Source: Hyphomicrobiales bacterium (lineage in GTDB: Bacteria > Pseudomonadota > Alphaproteobacteria > Rhizobiales > Rhizobiaceae). From it: a stretch of 64,000 bases of DNA. The DNA lies in contig UCKM01000011.1 of assembly GCA_900473175.1 (NCBI GenBank), forward strand, positions 62,001 to 126,000. The letters are read 5' to 3'. Under the pieces are notes generated by a model. That model made no database searches, was not told the DNA's origin, and saw only the letters and a list, made by a program, of their open reading frames with translations. The stretch's first letter is position 1. Every line of letters begins with the position of its first letter. Position numbers and translations under genes: made by a program. This document shows positions 18,607 to 28,263 of the stretch, piece by piece.

Positions 18607-19563
18607 TTAGTACTGGGCGGCCCGATCGACGATGTTCTTCAAGGGCTCGCCGCGCTCGTAGGATTCGATCTGTGCCACGATCTCGGGAACGAGCGCCTGC
18701 GGGCTGGAACTCGCCGCCGCGTGCGGTGTGATCGTTACCTGCGGGTGCGTCCAGAGCGGGCTGTCCTTCGGTAAGGGTTCCCGGTTGAACACGTCGAGCG
18801 TCACCGCCGACAGCATGCCACGGTCGAGTGCCGCCAGAATGTCCGGCTCGTTCTGCAGTCCGCCGCGACCCGCATTGATCAGCGTCGGGGCACCGAGCGG
18901 GCCATGTGGCTTCATCTGCGCGAACATGGTCATGGAGAGGATGCCCTTGGTGTCCGGCGTCAGCGGCAAAAGGCAGACGACGATATCAGCATCCTTCAGG
19001 AAGTCCTTGAGCCCGTCCTTGCCATAATGGCTGGTGACACCTTCTATGGTTTGCAGGCGGCGGCTCCAGCCGCTGACGCGGAAGCCGAGCATGCGCAGTT
19101 TCTGCGCAGCGTCACGGCCGAGAACGCCGAGGCCGAGGATACCGACCGTCACCTCATGCGCTGCAGGCTGGCGACGATCCTCATGCCAGATACGCTGGCC
19201 CTGCTGCTGGCGATAACGCAATCCGAGCCGATGATGGTCGAGCACCTGCCAGACGACATATTCGCTCATGCGCATGGTCAGGTCTGGCGAAACGATGCGG
19301 ACGATGGGCACATCGGGGATCTGCTGGTCGTGAAACACGTGGTCGACGCCGGCGCCCAGCGAGAAGATGACCTCAAGATTAGGCAGACCGGCAAGCGATC
19401 CCTGGCGCTGCTTCCATACCAGTGCGTAGCGGATCTTTTCCTTGTCCGTCGTCGTGTCGGTCACGAGCTTGCGCTTTGGCGCGGCCTTGGCAAATTCAGA
19501 CAGCCAGACGTGCGGATCCCATCCGGTCACAGCCAGCAGGATTGTATCTCCATTCCCAGTCAT
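18607..19563 (-). CDS. ghrA: D-2-hydroxyacid dehydrogenase, glyoxylate/hydroxypyruvate reductase A-like
   Basis: 318 residues. The Rossmann segment is VGILGLGVLGRDAAQKL. The catalytic region has INAGRGGLQNEPD (Arg), DVFNREPLP (Glu) and ITPHAAA (His). This matches the GhrA branch, which reduces glyoxylate and hydroxypyruvate with NADPH. It overlaps the end of yejF by 4 bases and is the last gene of the peptide-transport operon. The link to peptide uptake is unexplained. Confidence 0.88.
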   Translation of the reverse strand: MTGNGDTILLAVTGWDPHVWLSEFAKAAPKRKLVTDTTTDKEKIRYALVWKQRQGSLAGLPNLEVIFSLGAGVDHVFHDQQIPDVPIVRIVSPDLTMRMSEYVVWQVLDHHRLGLRYRQQQGQRIWHEDRRQPAAHEVTVGILGLGVLGRDAAQKLRMLGFRVSGWSRRLQTIEGVTSHYGKDGLKDFLKDADIVVCLLPLTPDTKGILSMTMFAQMKPHGPLGAPTLINAGRGGLQNEPDILAALDRGMLSAVTLDVFNREPLPKDSPLWTHPQVTITPHAAASSSPQALVPEIVAQIESYERGEPLKNIVDRAAQY

Positions 19564-21191
19564 TCACTAACCGCTCCCTGTTCGGCAGTTTCTATCCTGA
19601 AGGCCGCCGCCATCAGTGCCTTCGTATAATCGGTCTTGGGCCGTGCAAAAATCTCCTCCGACGGTCCATATTCGACTGCCTTGCCATTGCGCATCACCAG
19701 CACGTCATTGGCAAGCGCCTTGACCACTTTCAGGTCGTGGCTGATGAAAAGATAGGCCAGATTGTGCTTCTGCTGCAATGAACGGAGCAGATCCACAACC
19801 TGTGCCTGCACGCTCATGTCCAGCGCCGACGTCGGTTCGTCCAGCATGACGAAGCGCGGATTGAGTACCATGGCGCGGGCAATCGCAATGCGCTGGCGCT
19901 GGCCGCCGGAAAACTCATGCGGATAGCGGAAGCGGTTTTCAGGATCGAGGTTCACTTCCTTCAGCGCCGCAACGACCCGTGCATCGCGCTGGTCTGCCGA
20001 CAATTTGGGTTCGTGGACCTGCAGCCCTTCCGCGATGATATCGGAAATCGACATGCGCGGCGAAAGCGAACCGTAGGGGTCCTGGAACACGATCTGCAAC
20101 GCGCGGCGCAGCGGCCGCATTTCTCGGAACGAGTATTTGTTGATGTCGGTCTCACCGAAACGAATAATGCCTTGCGACGAAATCATGCGCGACAAGGCAA
20201 GGCCGAGCGTTGTCTTGCCGGAACCGGATTCGCCAACGACGCCGAGCGTTTGCCCAGCGCGGATCGTGACGTCGATGCCATCGACCGCCTTCACATGATC
20301 GATCGTCCGGCGCAAAAAGCCCTGCTTGATCGGAAACCAGACTTTTATCTGTTCACCGCGCATGACGGGCGCGGCTGCCGTATTTGCGGATGGCGGGTTG
20401 CCTTTGGGCTCTGCGGCAAGCAGATGGCGCGTATAGGGATGCTGCGGGTTTTCGAAGATCTGACGTGTCGGACCGGTCTCGACGATTTTGCCGCCCGTCA
20501 TGACGCAGACGCGATCGGCGATCTTGCGGACGATGCCGAGGTCATGCGTGATGAACAGCATAGACATGCCCTGCGCTGTCTTGAGGTCAGCGAGCAGTTT
20601 GAGGATCTGCGCCTGCACGGTCACGTCGAGGGCGGTTGTCGGCTCATCGGCGATCAGGAGCTTCGGCTTGTTGGCGAGCGCCATGGCAATCATGACGCGC
20701 TGGCGCTGGCCGCCGGAGAGCTGGTGCGGATAGGCGTTCAGGCGCTTTTCCGGATCGCGAATACCGACCTCCTCGAGCAGCGCCAAGGTGCGCTGGCGGG
20801 CCGCCTTGTCGCCCATACCTTGATGCAGCTTCAGAATTTCGCTGATCTGGTCCTCGATCGTGTGGAGCGGATTGAGCGATGTCATCGGCTCCTGGAAAAT
20901 CATGGTGATGTCGTTGCCGCGCACACGGCGTAACTCATTCTCGTTGCTCTTCAATAGATCCTTGCCGTCGAACAGGATCTGGCCCGACGGGTGCGAGGCA
21001 GGCGGATAGGGCAGCAGCTTCAGGATGGACAGGGCAGAAACCGATTTGCCCGACCCGGATTCGCCGACAAGCGCCACCGTCTCGCCCTCACCGATATCGA
21101 AGGAGATATGGTCGACCGCGACCGAGTCGCGGCCTCCTTGCGTGAATGCGACGGAGAGATCACGGACCGAGAGAAGCGGTGGCATACTCAT
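19560..21191 (-). CDS. yejF: Peptide ABC transporter, duplicated ATPase YejF
   Basis: 543 residues with two full ABC ATPase domains. Walker A motifs are GESGSGKS (first half) and GESGSGKT (second half). Signature motifs are LSGGQRQR and FSGGQRQR, with Walker B LLIADEPT and FVMLDEPT. It energises the YejBE permease for oligopeptides. In enterobacteria YejABEF imports microcin C, and in Brucella and Salmonella it affects resistance to antimicrobial peptides. It overlaps yejE by 4 bases. Confidence 0.95.
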   Translation of the reverse strand: MSMPPLLSVRDLSVAFTQGGRDSVAVDHISFDIGEGETVALVGESGSGKSVSALSILKLLPYPPASHPSGQILFDGKDLLKSNENELRRVRGNDITMIFQEPMTSLNPLHTIEDQISEILKLHQGMGDKAARQRTLALLEEVGIRDPEKRLNAYPHQLSGGQRQRVMIAMALANKPKLLIADEPTTALDVTVQAQILKLLADLKTAQGMSMLFITHDLGIVRKIADRVCVMTGGKIVETGPTRQIFENPQHPYTRHLLAAEPKGNPPSANTAAAPVMRGEQIKVWFPIKQGFLRRTIDHVKAVDGIDVTIRAGQTLGVVGESGSGKTTLGLALSRMISSQGIIRFGETDINKYSFREMRPLRRALQIVFQDPYGSLSPRMSISDIIAEGLQVHEPKLSADQRDARVVAALKEVNLDPENRFRYPHEFSGGQRQRIAIARAMVLNPRFVMLDEPTSALDMSVQAQVVDLLRSLQQKHNLAYLFISHDLKVVKALANDVLVMRNGKAVEYGPSEEIFARPKTDYTKALMAAAFRIETAEQGAVSE

Positions 21192-22324
21192 TTGAAGGCC
21201 TTGCGCGGATCGAAGGCATCACGCGTCGCCTCACCGACGAAAATCAGCAGCGACAGCATCAGCGAGATGACGATGAAGCCCGTCAAGCCGAGCCAAGGCG
21301 CCTGCAGATTGTTCTTGCCCTGCGCCAGCAATTCCCCGAGCGATGGGGAACCGGGCGGCAGGCCGAAGCCAAGGAAGTCGAGCGATGTCAGCGTGGTGAT
21401 CGATCCATTGAGAATGAAGGGCAAGAAGGTGAGCGTTGTGACCATGGCGTTGGGCAGGAGATGCCGGAACATGATGGTCCGATTGCGCACGCCGAGGGCC
21501 CGTGCGGCGTTGACATATTCGAAATTGCGGGCCCGCAGAAACTCCGCACGCACGATGCCGACGAAGCTGACCCACGAAAACAACAGCATTATGCACAAAA
21601 GGATCCAGAAGCCGGGCGGCAGGATCGAAGCCATGATCAGTAGAAGGTAGAGTGTCGGTACGGATGACCAGATTTCGATGAAGCGCTGAGCCATGAGATC
21701 AAGCCAGCCGCCGAAATAGCCCTGCAGGGCCCCGGCGGTGACGCCGATCACGGCCGACGCTGCCGTAAGAATCAGCCCGAAAAGCACCGAGATGCGGAAG
21801 CCGTAAAGCGCGCGGGCGAAGACATCGCGCGCCTGATCATCAGTGCCAAGAATGTTCATGTTGCCGAATGTGCAGTTCGGGTCGTTGATGCCCTGCGGAT
21901 AGCGGGAACAGCGCTCCTCGGGCGTATAGAGCCAGAATGGCTTGGAGGGCGCTGTGTCGGGCAACTCGTTGTTGACCGTGCGGTAGGAATAGCGGACGGG
22001 CGGCCAGATCGCCCAGCCATGGGCGTTGATCTCGTCCTGGATCACCGGGTCGCGGTAGTCGGTGATCGCGTAGAAGCCGCCAAACTTTTCCTCCGGATAG
22101 TCGACGAGGACGGGGAAGAGGATTTCACCCTTGTAAGAGACGAGGATTGGCCTGTCGTTGGCAATAAACTCGGCGAAGAGCGAGCCGACGAAAAGGAACA
22201 GGAATATCCACAGCGCCCACCAGCCGCGCCGGTTGGCCTTGAAGTTCTGCCAGCGCCGGGCATTGAGCGGCGACAGGCGCGGGCGGCGGGCGGGCAGGCT
22301 GGGCGCGCCGATAATATCGGTCAT
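21188..22324 (-). CDS. yejE: Peptide ABC transporter permease YejE
   Basis: 378 residues. A cytoplasmic N-terminal tail (RPRLSPLNARRWQNFKANRR) precedes one membrane helix, a periplasmic insert (about residues 60-160) and the BPD_transp_1 domain. The EAA-type loop reads NAARALGVRNRTIMFRHLLPNAM. It pairs with YejB. The start overlaps the yejB stop by 1 base. Confidence 0.95.
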   Translation of the reverse strand: MTDIIGAPSLPARRPRLSPLNARRWQNFKANRRGWWALWIFLFLFVGSLFAEFIANDRPILVSYKGEILFPVLVDYPEEKFGGFYAITDYRDPVIQDEINAHGWAIWPPVRYSYRTVNNELPDTAPSKPFWLYTPEERCSRYPQGINDPNCTFGNMNILGTDDQARDVFARALYGFRISVLFGLILTAASAVIGVTAGALQGYFGGWLDLMAQRFIEIWSSVPTLYLLLIMASILPPGFWILLCIMLLFSWVSFVGIVRAEFLRARNFEYVNAARALGVRNRTIMFRHLLPNAMVTTLTFLPFILNGSITTLTSLDFLGFGLPPGSPSLGELLAQGKNNLQAPWLGLTGFIVISLMLSLLIFVGEATRDAFDPRKAFK

Positions 22325-23427
22325 CAGACGTCCCTCCGCTCGAAATCGATGCGTGGGTCAATCCATGTGTACATGAGGTCGGACAAGAGGCTGACCACGA
22401 CGCCGACGAGCGCAAAGATATAGACCGTGGCGATCACGACCGGGTAGTCGCGGTTGATGATGGATTCATAGCCGAGAAGGCCGAGACCATCGAGCGAGAA
22501 GATCGCCTCGATGAGCAACTGCCCTGTGAAAAAGATCGAAATGAACGCGCTCGGAAATCCGGAAATGACGATGAGCATCGCATTTCGGAAGACATGGCCG
22601 TAGAGGATCTTGCGCTCGCTGAGCCCCTTGGCGCGCGCTGTCGTCACATATTGCTTGCGGATCTCATCGAGGAACGAGTTCTTGGTGAGGAGTGTCGTCG
22701 TCGCAAAAGCAGAGAGCAGCATTGCGGTTAGCGGCAAGACCAGATGCCAGGCGTAATCGACAACCTTGCCGCCGAACGATAGCTGCGAGAAATTATTCGA
22801 TGTCAGACCGCGCAGCGGAAACCAGTCGAAGAACGAGCCGCCCGCAAAGAACACGATCAGCATGATGCCGAACAGGAATCCTGGTATGGCATAGCCGACG
22901 ATGATCACGCCGCTGGTCCAGATATCGAAGGTCGATCCGTCCCTGATCGCCTTGCGGATGCCGAGCGGGATGGAGATCATGTACGACAGGAGCGTCATCC
23001 ACAGGCCGAGCGATATCGATACAGGCAGCTTTTCCTTGATGAGATCGACGACGCTGATATCGCGGAAGTAGCTTTTGCCGAAGTCGAAGCGCACGTAGTT
23101 CCAAACAAGCAGGCCAAAGCGCTCGAGTGGCGGCTTGTCGAGACCAAACTGCTTCTCAAGGCTGGCGATAAAGGCAGGGTCGAGCCCCTGCGCGCCGCGG
23201 TATTTGGAATTGCCCTCGCCAAGGCCGAGCTGATCTTGCGCCTGACCAAAATCACCCCCACCGCCTCCGATGCGGTCCATGGCATTGCCACCCTGACCGG
23301 TAAGCTGGCCGATAATGCGCTGCACCGGGCCGCCGGGCACGAATTGCACAATCACGAAACAGACAAGCAAGACCCCAAACAGGGTCGGCACCATCAAAAC
23401 GAGGCGGCGGAGGATATAGGCTCCCAT
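22324..23427 (-). CDS. yejB: Peptide ABC transporter permease YejB
   Basis: 367 residues. It starts with the ILRRLVLMVPTLFGV helix typical of DppB/YejB permeases and carries the EAA-type loop TTARAKGLSERKILYGHVFRNAM. A Gly-rich periplasmic insert (about residues 45-75, with RIGGGGGDFGQ) is longer than in dipeptide permeases, as usual for YejB. Confidence 0.95.
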   Translation of the reverse strand: MGAYILRRLVLMVPTLFGVLLVCFVIVQFVPGGPVQRIIGQLTGQGGNAMDRIGGGGGDFGQAQDQLGLGEGNSKYRGAQGLDPAFIASLEKQFGLDKPPLERFGLLVWNYVRFDFGKSYFRDISVVDLIKEKLPVSISLGLWMTLLSYMISIPLGIRKAIRDGSTFDIWTSGVIIVGYAIPGFLFGIMLIVFFAGGSFFDWFPLRGLTSNNFSQLSFGGKVVDYAWHLVLPLTAMLLSAFATTTLLTKNSFLDEIRKQYVTTARAKGLSERKILYGHVFRNAMLIVISGFPSAFISIFFTGQLLIEAIFSLDGLGLLGYESIINRDYPVVIATVYIFALVGVVVSLLSDLMYTWIDPRIDFERRDV

Positions 23428-23457
23428 CAGGAGTTGCCTCGCACTGCCTTTGTCATA

Positions 23458-25329
23458 TCAAATCTTGCCAATGGCCTTTGCCTTTGCTTCGTCGAACCAC
23501 CACAGCGTCTCTACCGGAAAGCCATAATCGGGCTTGGGCTCCTTGAAGCCGAACATGTCCCAAAAGGCGACGAGGTGATTCGCTGAGTACCAATTTGGAA
23601 TCCAGTCGCGTCTTATACGCAAGAGTCGATCAAGAACACGTATGATCGCAATCAATTGCGTGCGGGAGTGTGCCTCGCTCACTTTTTCGATGAGGGCATC
23701 GATGACGGGATCCGCGATGCCAGGAAAATTGGTCGATCCAGGCAGGGTGGCCGCGCGGGAGCTGAACATCGATTGCAGCGACTCCTTGGTCGGTGTTGCG
23801 TTGAGGGAAAAGGCAATCCCGATCATATCGAAATCGAAATCCTGCAAACGCAGCTGATATTGTGCTGGATCAACCAAACGGAGCGAAGCATTGATACCGA
23901 TCGCTTGCAGATTGTTGACGAAGGGTGAGTAGACCCGTGTAAACACTTCGGCCTGAATTAGAATCTCGAGATCCAGCGATTTGCCGCCGGTGTCTAGAAA
24001 CCGGTTGCCATCGCGCTTGAAGCCGGCTTCGGTCAAAAGCTCTACGGCACGGCGCAGATTCTTACGGTCACGCCCGGAACCGTCGGAGGTTGCCTGAACA
24101 ACGGCCTCGCCGAAAATGCTCTCGGGCAAAAGATCGCGGATCGGCTCCATGAGCGCGAGTTCCTCAGGTGATGGCTTGCCGGTAGCGCGGAAATCGGATT
24201 CTTCGAACAATGATTGGGACTGCTCGTACATGCCGTAGAACAGGTTCTTCTGGGTCCATTGGAAGTCGAAGCAAAGCGCGATCGCTTCCCGCACGCGTGG
24301 ATCGCGGAAATGCTCGCGCCGCTGGTTGACGGCCCAAGCCTGCAGTTGCGGGCGCTTCTCGTCGGGGAATTCCCGTTTGATCACACGCTTCTGCTCGATC
24401 GCAGGAAAGTTGTATTCGGTGACCCAGGTCTTGGCTGTAGCCTCCATGCGCAAGAATATATCGCCCTTCTTGAACGCTTCGAATTCCGGCTGCCGGTCGC
24501 GAAAAAACTCGATCTTGATGCGGTCGAAGTGGTTCAAACCGCGCTGAACCGGCAGGTCCTTGGCCCAGTAGTCCTCAACGCGCTCAAACTCGATACTTTG
24601 GCCCGGCGCCATCTTGCCAACACGGTAGGCACCCGAGCCAAGCGGTGCTTCGAGTGTCGATGCGTCGAAATCGCGAGTGGCATACCACGCCTTTGAAAAG
24701 ATCGGGATCGATCCGGCAACGTCCAGGATGGCGCGGTCGGAATGCTTGCCGGTGAAGGTAATGCGCAGACTATGCTCGTCCTCGGCGACGATCTCCTTCA
24801 TTTCGGTCAGCAGGAGCAAAAGCTCGGGATTTCCTTTGTCCTTGATCGTCTGGTAGCTGAAGACAACGTCATGGGCGGTCAGCGGTGAGCCGTCATGGAA
24901 CCGGGCTTCCGGCCGCAGCTTGAAGACGAAGGAGTTGCGGTCAGCCGAAACGGTGACGGTCTCGGCGACGAGGCCATAGATGGAATCCGGTTCGTCGAGT
25001 GCTCCGGTCATCAGGGTGCTGAAGCACAATTCCATTCGGGGTGGCGCATCACCTTTTGCCGAAAACGTGTTGAGTGTGTTGAACGTCTGCGGCGACTGGT
25101 TGAAAAGCCAGGTCGGCGGCGAAAAAGCAAAGGTGCCGCCCTTTGGAGCATCGGGGCTCGCATAGTCGAAATTCTTGAAATCTTTCGGATATTTGAGTTC
25201 GCCAAAGGCCGAAAGACCATGCAGCGGCACTTCCGTCGCGACCTCCGCCAGGGCGAGGCGTGGCGCCATGGCCGTCAGGACTGTCGCGCTCGAAATCTTC
25301 AGAAGATCGCGGCGGTTGAGACGCGTCAT
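23458..25329 (-). CDS. Peptide-binding protein YejA, Tat-type signal
   Basis: About 623 residues of the SBP_bac_5 family. The start is set at the ATG that overlaps the preceding stop (ATGA). The N-terminus then has a twin-arginine-like signal (NRRDLLKIS then ALAEV). The family pattern is YASPDAPKGGTFAFSP near the N-terminus and a large C-terminal lobe. It delivers peptides in the periplasm to YejBEF. It is the second of two adjacent paralogues. Confidence 0.92.
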   Translation of the reverse strand: MTRLNRRDLLKISSATVLTAMAPRLALAEVATEVPLHGLSAFGELKYPKDFKNFDYASPDAPKGGTFAFSPPTWLFNQSPQTFNTLNTFSAKGDAPPRMELCFSTLMTGALDEPDSIYGLVAETVTVSADRNSFVFKLRPEARFHDGSPLTAHDVVFSYQTIKDKGNPELLLLLTEMKEIVAEDEHSLRITFTGKHSDRAILDVAGSIPIFSKAWYATRDFDASTLEAPLGSGAYRVGKMAPGQSIEFERVEDYWAKDLPVQRGLNHFDRIKIEFFRDRQPEFEAFKKGDIFLRMEATAKTWVTEYNFPAIEQKRVIKREFPDEKRPQLQAWAVNQRREHFRDPRVREAIALCFDFQWTQKNLFYGMYEQSQSLFEESDFRATGKPSPEELALMEPIRDLLPESIFGEAVVQATSDGSGRDRKNLRRAVELLTEAGFKRDGNRFLDTGGKSLDLEILIQAEVFTRVYSPFVNNLQAIGINASLRLVDPAQYQLRLQDFDFDMIGIAFSLNATPTKESLQSMFSSRAATLPGSTNFPGIADPVIDALIEKVSEAHSRTQLIAIIRVLDRLLRIRRDWIPNWYSANHLVAFWDMFGFKEPKPDYGFPVETLWWFDEAKAKAIGKI

Positions 25330-27209
25330 TCGGCGCGCGCTTTCAACGCCTGCTCCTTGGCGGTGTCTATCCACCAGGAGAACGGATCAATCCCCACATA
25401 GGCAGGCTGCTTGGCGGGCATGCCGAACTTGTTCCAGTAGGCGATCTTGATGCGATCGTCGTACCATTGCGGCACTGCATAATAGTTCCACAAGAGAACA
25501 CGGTCGAGTGCATGGGTTGCTGCGACCAGTTCCTCACGATCCTTGGCGAAGATCACGCGGTCGATCAACGTGTCGATGGCAGGGTTCTTGATGCCCATGT
25601 AGTTGCGGCTCCCGGGTGTGTCGGCCGCCGCAGAACCCCAGAAGTCGCGCTGTTCGTTGCCGGGCGACAGGCTCTGAGCCAGAACAACATTGGGTGTAGT
25701 AACGTCGAAATCGAAGTCGCTCAATCTCGCCGTGTACTGAGCGCTGTCGACAACGCGTATCTGTGCATCGATACCGAGTTTGCGCAGGTTGGCCATGAAT
25801 GGGCCAATGAATTTTTCATCGTTGGTGTCGTCCGCCAGAAATTCGATGCTGAATGGTTCACCCGTTTTCACGTTGACGAGTTTTCCGTCCTTTTGCTCGT
25901 ATCCCGCATCACGCAACAACATCAGCGCGTGGCGCAGATTTTCCCGCTGGGCCTGTGGCGTGTCGTAGACGGGCAGCTTGTATTCCTTGGTAAAGACATC
26001 CTCGGGCACTTTGCCCTTAACCGTCTCAAGGATTTCGAGCTCCTTGCCTGTCGGTAGCCCGCTCGACGCCAGTTCGGATCCCGCAAAGTAGCTGTTGATG
26101 CGCTTGTATTGGCCGTAAAACAGATTCTTGCTCATGCTCTCGAAGTCATAAGCCCAGTTCAGTGCCTCACGGACCTTGGGATCCTTGAACTTGTCGCGCC
26201 GCGTGTTCATCAGAAAACCTTGCATGCGCCCGGACGAACGCAACGGAAACACCGCCTTGATGACGTCGCCCTTCTGGAAGGCAGGGAAATCATAGCCGCG
26301 CATCCATTTTCCAATGCTTGGTTCGCTGCGATAGTCCTCAAAGCCACCCTTCTTGAAGGCTTCCCACTCGGCATTCTGGTCGCGAAAATACTCGTAACGG
26401 ATGCGATCGAAATTGTTGCGGCCGACATTCACGGGCAGGTCCTTGCCCCAGTAATCGGCGACACGGCTCCAGACGATCGTCTTGCCCAGTGCGACGCTTT
26501 CGATCTTATAGGCAGACGAGCCGAGCGGAATTTCCGTGGTGGGCTTGCTGATGTCGCGCTTTTTGCCGCTCGGGTCGGTGCCCTCCCACCAATGTTTCGG
26601 CAGAACCGGGAAATCGCCCATGATGCTCGGCAGTTCCCGGTTGCCGCCACCGGTGAAGGTGAAAGTCACCTCGCGCTCACCGGTTTTCTCGGCCTTGGTC
26701 ACATCGTGGTAATATTTGTTATAGAGAGGCGTCTGGGCCTTGAGGGTATCGAAAGACCAGATCACGTCGTCGACAGTGATCGGCTCACCATCATGCCACT
26801 TGGCGGCTGGGTTCAGGCGGAATTTCACCCAGGAGAAATCATCCGGATAGGCCACCGCTTCAGCGATCAAGCCGTAATTCGTGGCGGGCTGATCGATCGA
26901 CTGGCTGAGGAGCGTGTCATAGAGCAGCCCACCGCCAACAGTACCTGGCAGCCCCGCTGCCGGCGTTCCCTGAACGACAAAGGGGTTGAGGCTGTCGAAC
27001 GATCCGTAACTCGTCTGGTTAAGCGTCCCACCCTTGGGCGCGTCCGGATTGACATAATCGTAGTGCTTGAAGTCTTCACCGTATTTCGGCTCCCCAAGTA
27101 CGCTTGCCGCGTTTCGCCATTCCGGTTCCGCCCCGTATGCATTCTGGTAGGTGAATGCGCTGGCTGCGGCGAGGAAGGCGAGGCTGGCAACGAAGGGGCG
27201 AAATCGCAA
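25326..27209 (-). CDS. Peptide-binding protein YejA paralogue
   Basis: 627 residues, TTG start with a GGAG site 8 bases upstream. A Sec-type signal peptide ends near AYGAEPEW. The SBP_bac_5 body has YVNPDAPKGGTLNQTSYG, close in pattern to the neighbouring YejA copy. It is the first gene of the operon and overlaps the second binding protein by 4 bases. Two binding proteins feeding one permease suggest a broadened peptide range. Confidence 0.92.
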   Translation of the reverse strand: MRFRPFVASLAFLAAASAFTYQNAYGAEPEWRNAASVLGEPKYGEDFKHYDYVNPDAPKGGTLNQTSYGSFDSLNPFVVQGTPAAGLPGTVGGGLLYDTLLSQSIDQPATNYGLIAEAVAYPDDFSWVKFRLNPAAKWHDGEPITVDDVIWSFDTLKAQTPLYNKYYHDVTKAEKTGEREVTFTFTGGGNRELPSIMGDFPVLPKHWWEGTDPSGKKRDISKPTTEIPLGSSAYKIESVALGKTIVWSRVADYWGKDLPVNVGRNNFDRIRYEYFRDQNAEWEAFKKGGFEDYRSEPSIGKWMRGYDFPAFQKGDVIKAVFPLRSSGRMQGFLMNTRRDKFKDPKVREALNWAYDFESMSKNLFYGQYKRINSYFAGSELASSGLPTGKELEILETVKGKVPEDVFTKEYKLPVYDTPQAQRENLRHALMLLRDAGYEQKDGKLVNVKTGEPFSIEFLADDTNDEKFIGPFMANLRKLGIDAQIRVVDSAQYTARLSDFDFDVTTPNVVLAQSLSPGNEQRDFWGSAAADTPGSRNYMGIKNPAIDTLIDRVIFAKDREELVAATHALDRVLLWNYYAVPQWYDDRIKIAYWNKFGMPAKQPAYVGIDPFSWWIDTAKEQALKARAE

Positions 27210-27300
27210 AATCGGGTCTCCACGGTTCTCAATATTGCGCAGTCTATGAGAAATTGCGGCAGAGAACAGGCCTTCACCGAAAAAACACGCGGTGTTGATA

Positions 27301-27329
27301 CAAAAAAGCCGGGCACAAGGCCCGGCTTT
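27301..27329 (-). terminator. Intrinsic terminator of the cytochrome c gene
   Basis: A perfect 10-bp stem (27305-27314 with 27320-27329), a 5-base loop and six T on the minus strand lie 18 bases after the cytochrome c stop. It isolates that gene from the downstream yej operon. Confidence 0.88.
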
Positions 27330-27347
27330 GGAGACTATGGGATACTA

Positions 27348-28004
27348 TCAGTTATTGGTAGCAGGGGCGGCGGGCGCTGCGCCCTCGGCTGGCTTGGCGG
27401 CCCCTTCTGCAGGTTTGGCGGCGTCGCCAGCCGGCGCCGCAGCGTCGGCGGCGGGGAGCGGCTGCGGATTGTCAGACAGCGTGCGCAGATAGGCGATCAG
27501 GTCGGCGCGCTCATTGTCCTTCTTGTCACCGGCAAAGCCCATGGCAGTGCCCTTGATGTAGCCCTTCGGCGACGTCAGGAAGTGATTGAGATGATCGTAG
27601 GTCCACTTTTCAGTACCACCCTTGGAGAAATCCTTGATGGCGCCGGAATAGCTGAAGCCTTCATGCGTCGCGATCGGGCGATCGACGATGTTCCACAGAT
27701 TGGGGCCCACCTTGTTCGGTCCGCCCTTTTCGCCCGTATGGCAGGCGCCGCAGCGCTTGAAAACAGCCTCGCCGCGGGTGGCGTCGGCGGAAGCCAGAAG
27801 CGTGGCGATCGGCACGGCCGATGCAGCAGGCGCGGCGGCCCCAGCTTCGCCTTCTCCACCGGCTTCGGCTGCCTGGATGATGAAGCCCGGCTTCTCGGGT
27901 GCGTGGGAGTCAAATATATAATCAGACAGGATACCTGCCGTCATGACAACGAAAACGGTTGCCAGGAACGCCATGGCATATTTGTTGAATGGGGTCGAAT
28001 CCAT
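27348..28004 (-). CDS. Membrane-anchored class I cytochrome c (CycM-like)
   Basis: 218 residues. An uncleaved N-terminal membrane anchor (about 9-31) leads to a linker and one haem-binding CGACH motif (about residues 85-89), with [10 protein letters not shown] and GTAMGFAG further on; the Met in the latter is a likely axial ligand. The pattern matches CycM/c552 proteins, which carry electrons from bc1 to a terminal oxidase. The C-terminal 35 residues are Ala/Pro-rich, with AAKPAEG twice in tandem, making it longer than CycM of Bradyrhizobium. Confidence 0.9.
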   Translation of the reverse strand: MDSTPFNKYAMAFLATVFVVMTAGILSDYIFDSHAPEKPGFIIQAAEAGGEGEAGAAAPAASAVPIATLLASADATRGEAVFKRCGACHTGEKGGPNKVGPNLWNIVDRPIATHEGFSYSGAIKDFSKGGTEKWTYDHLNHFLTSPKGYIKGTAMGFAGDKKDNERADLIAYLRTLSDNPQPLPAADAAAPAGDAAKPAEGAAKPAEGAAPAAPATNN

Positions 28005-28263
28005 CGTCGATCATTGCTCCACTTGTGTCCTGTTCAAGTACACTGAATACGAAGCCCATCTTGCACTTGCCAAGGCAATTGCAGGGACTTGGTGTTCAGC
28101 ACACTTGCGGAGGTTCTCAATATCTGGTCAATGCAGTGCGCTGCATTCTTGACAAGAGTCCCCTCGTGATCGCGCGGAAACTAGGTCTTTTGCTCAGGAC
28201 TTGCAACACATATAAGGGCGGTTCTGCCTGAGACTTTTTGACACCGTAGGCGCCTGTGCAACG

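Noticed and set aside
26109-28046. 645-residue plus-strand frame
   Set aside because: It runs antisense through the YejA paralogue and the cytochrome c gene, including the terminator between them. Typical GC-rich shadow frame.
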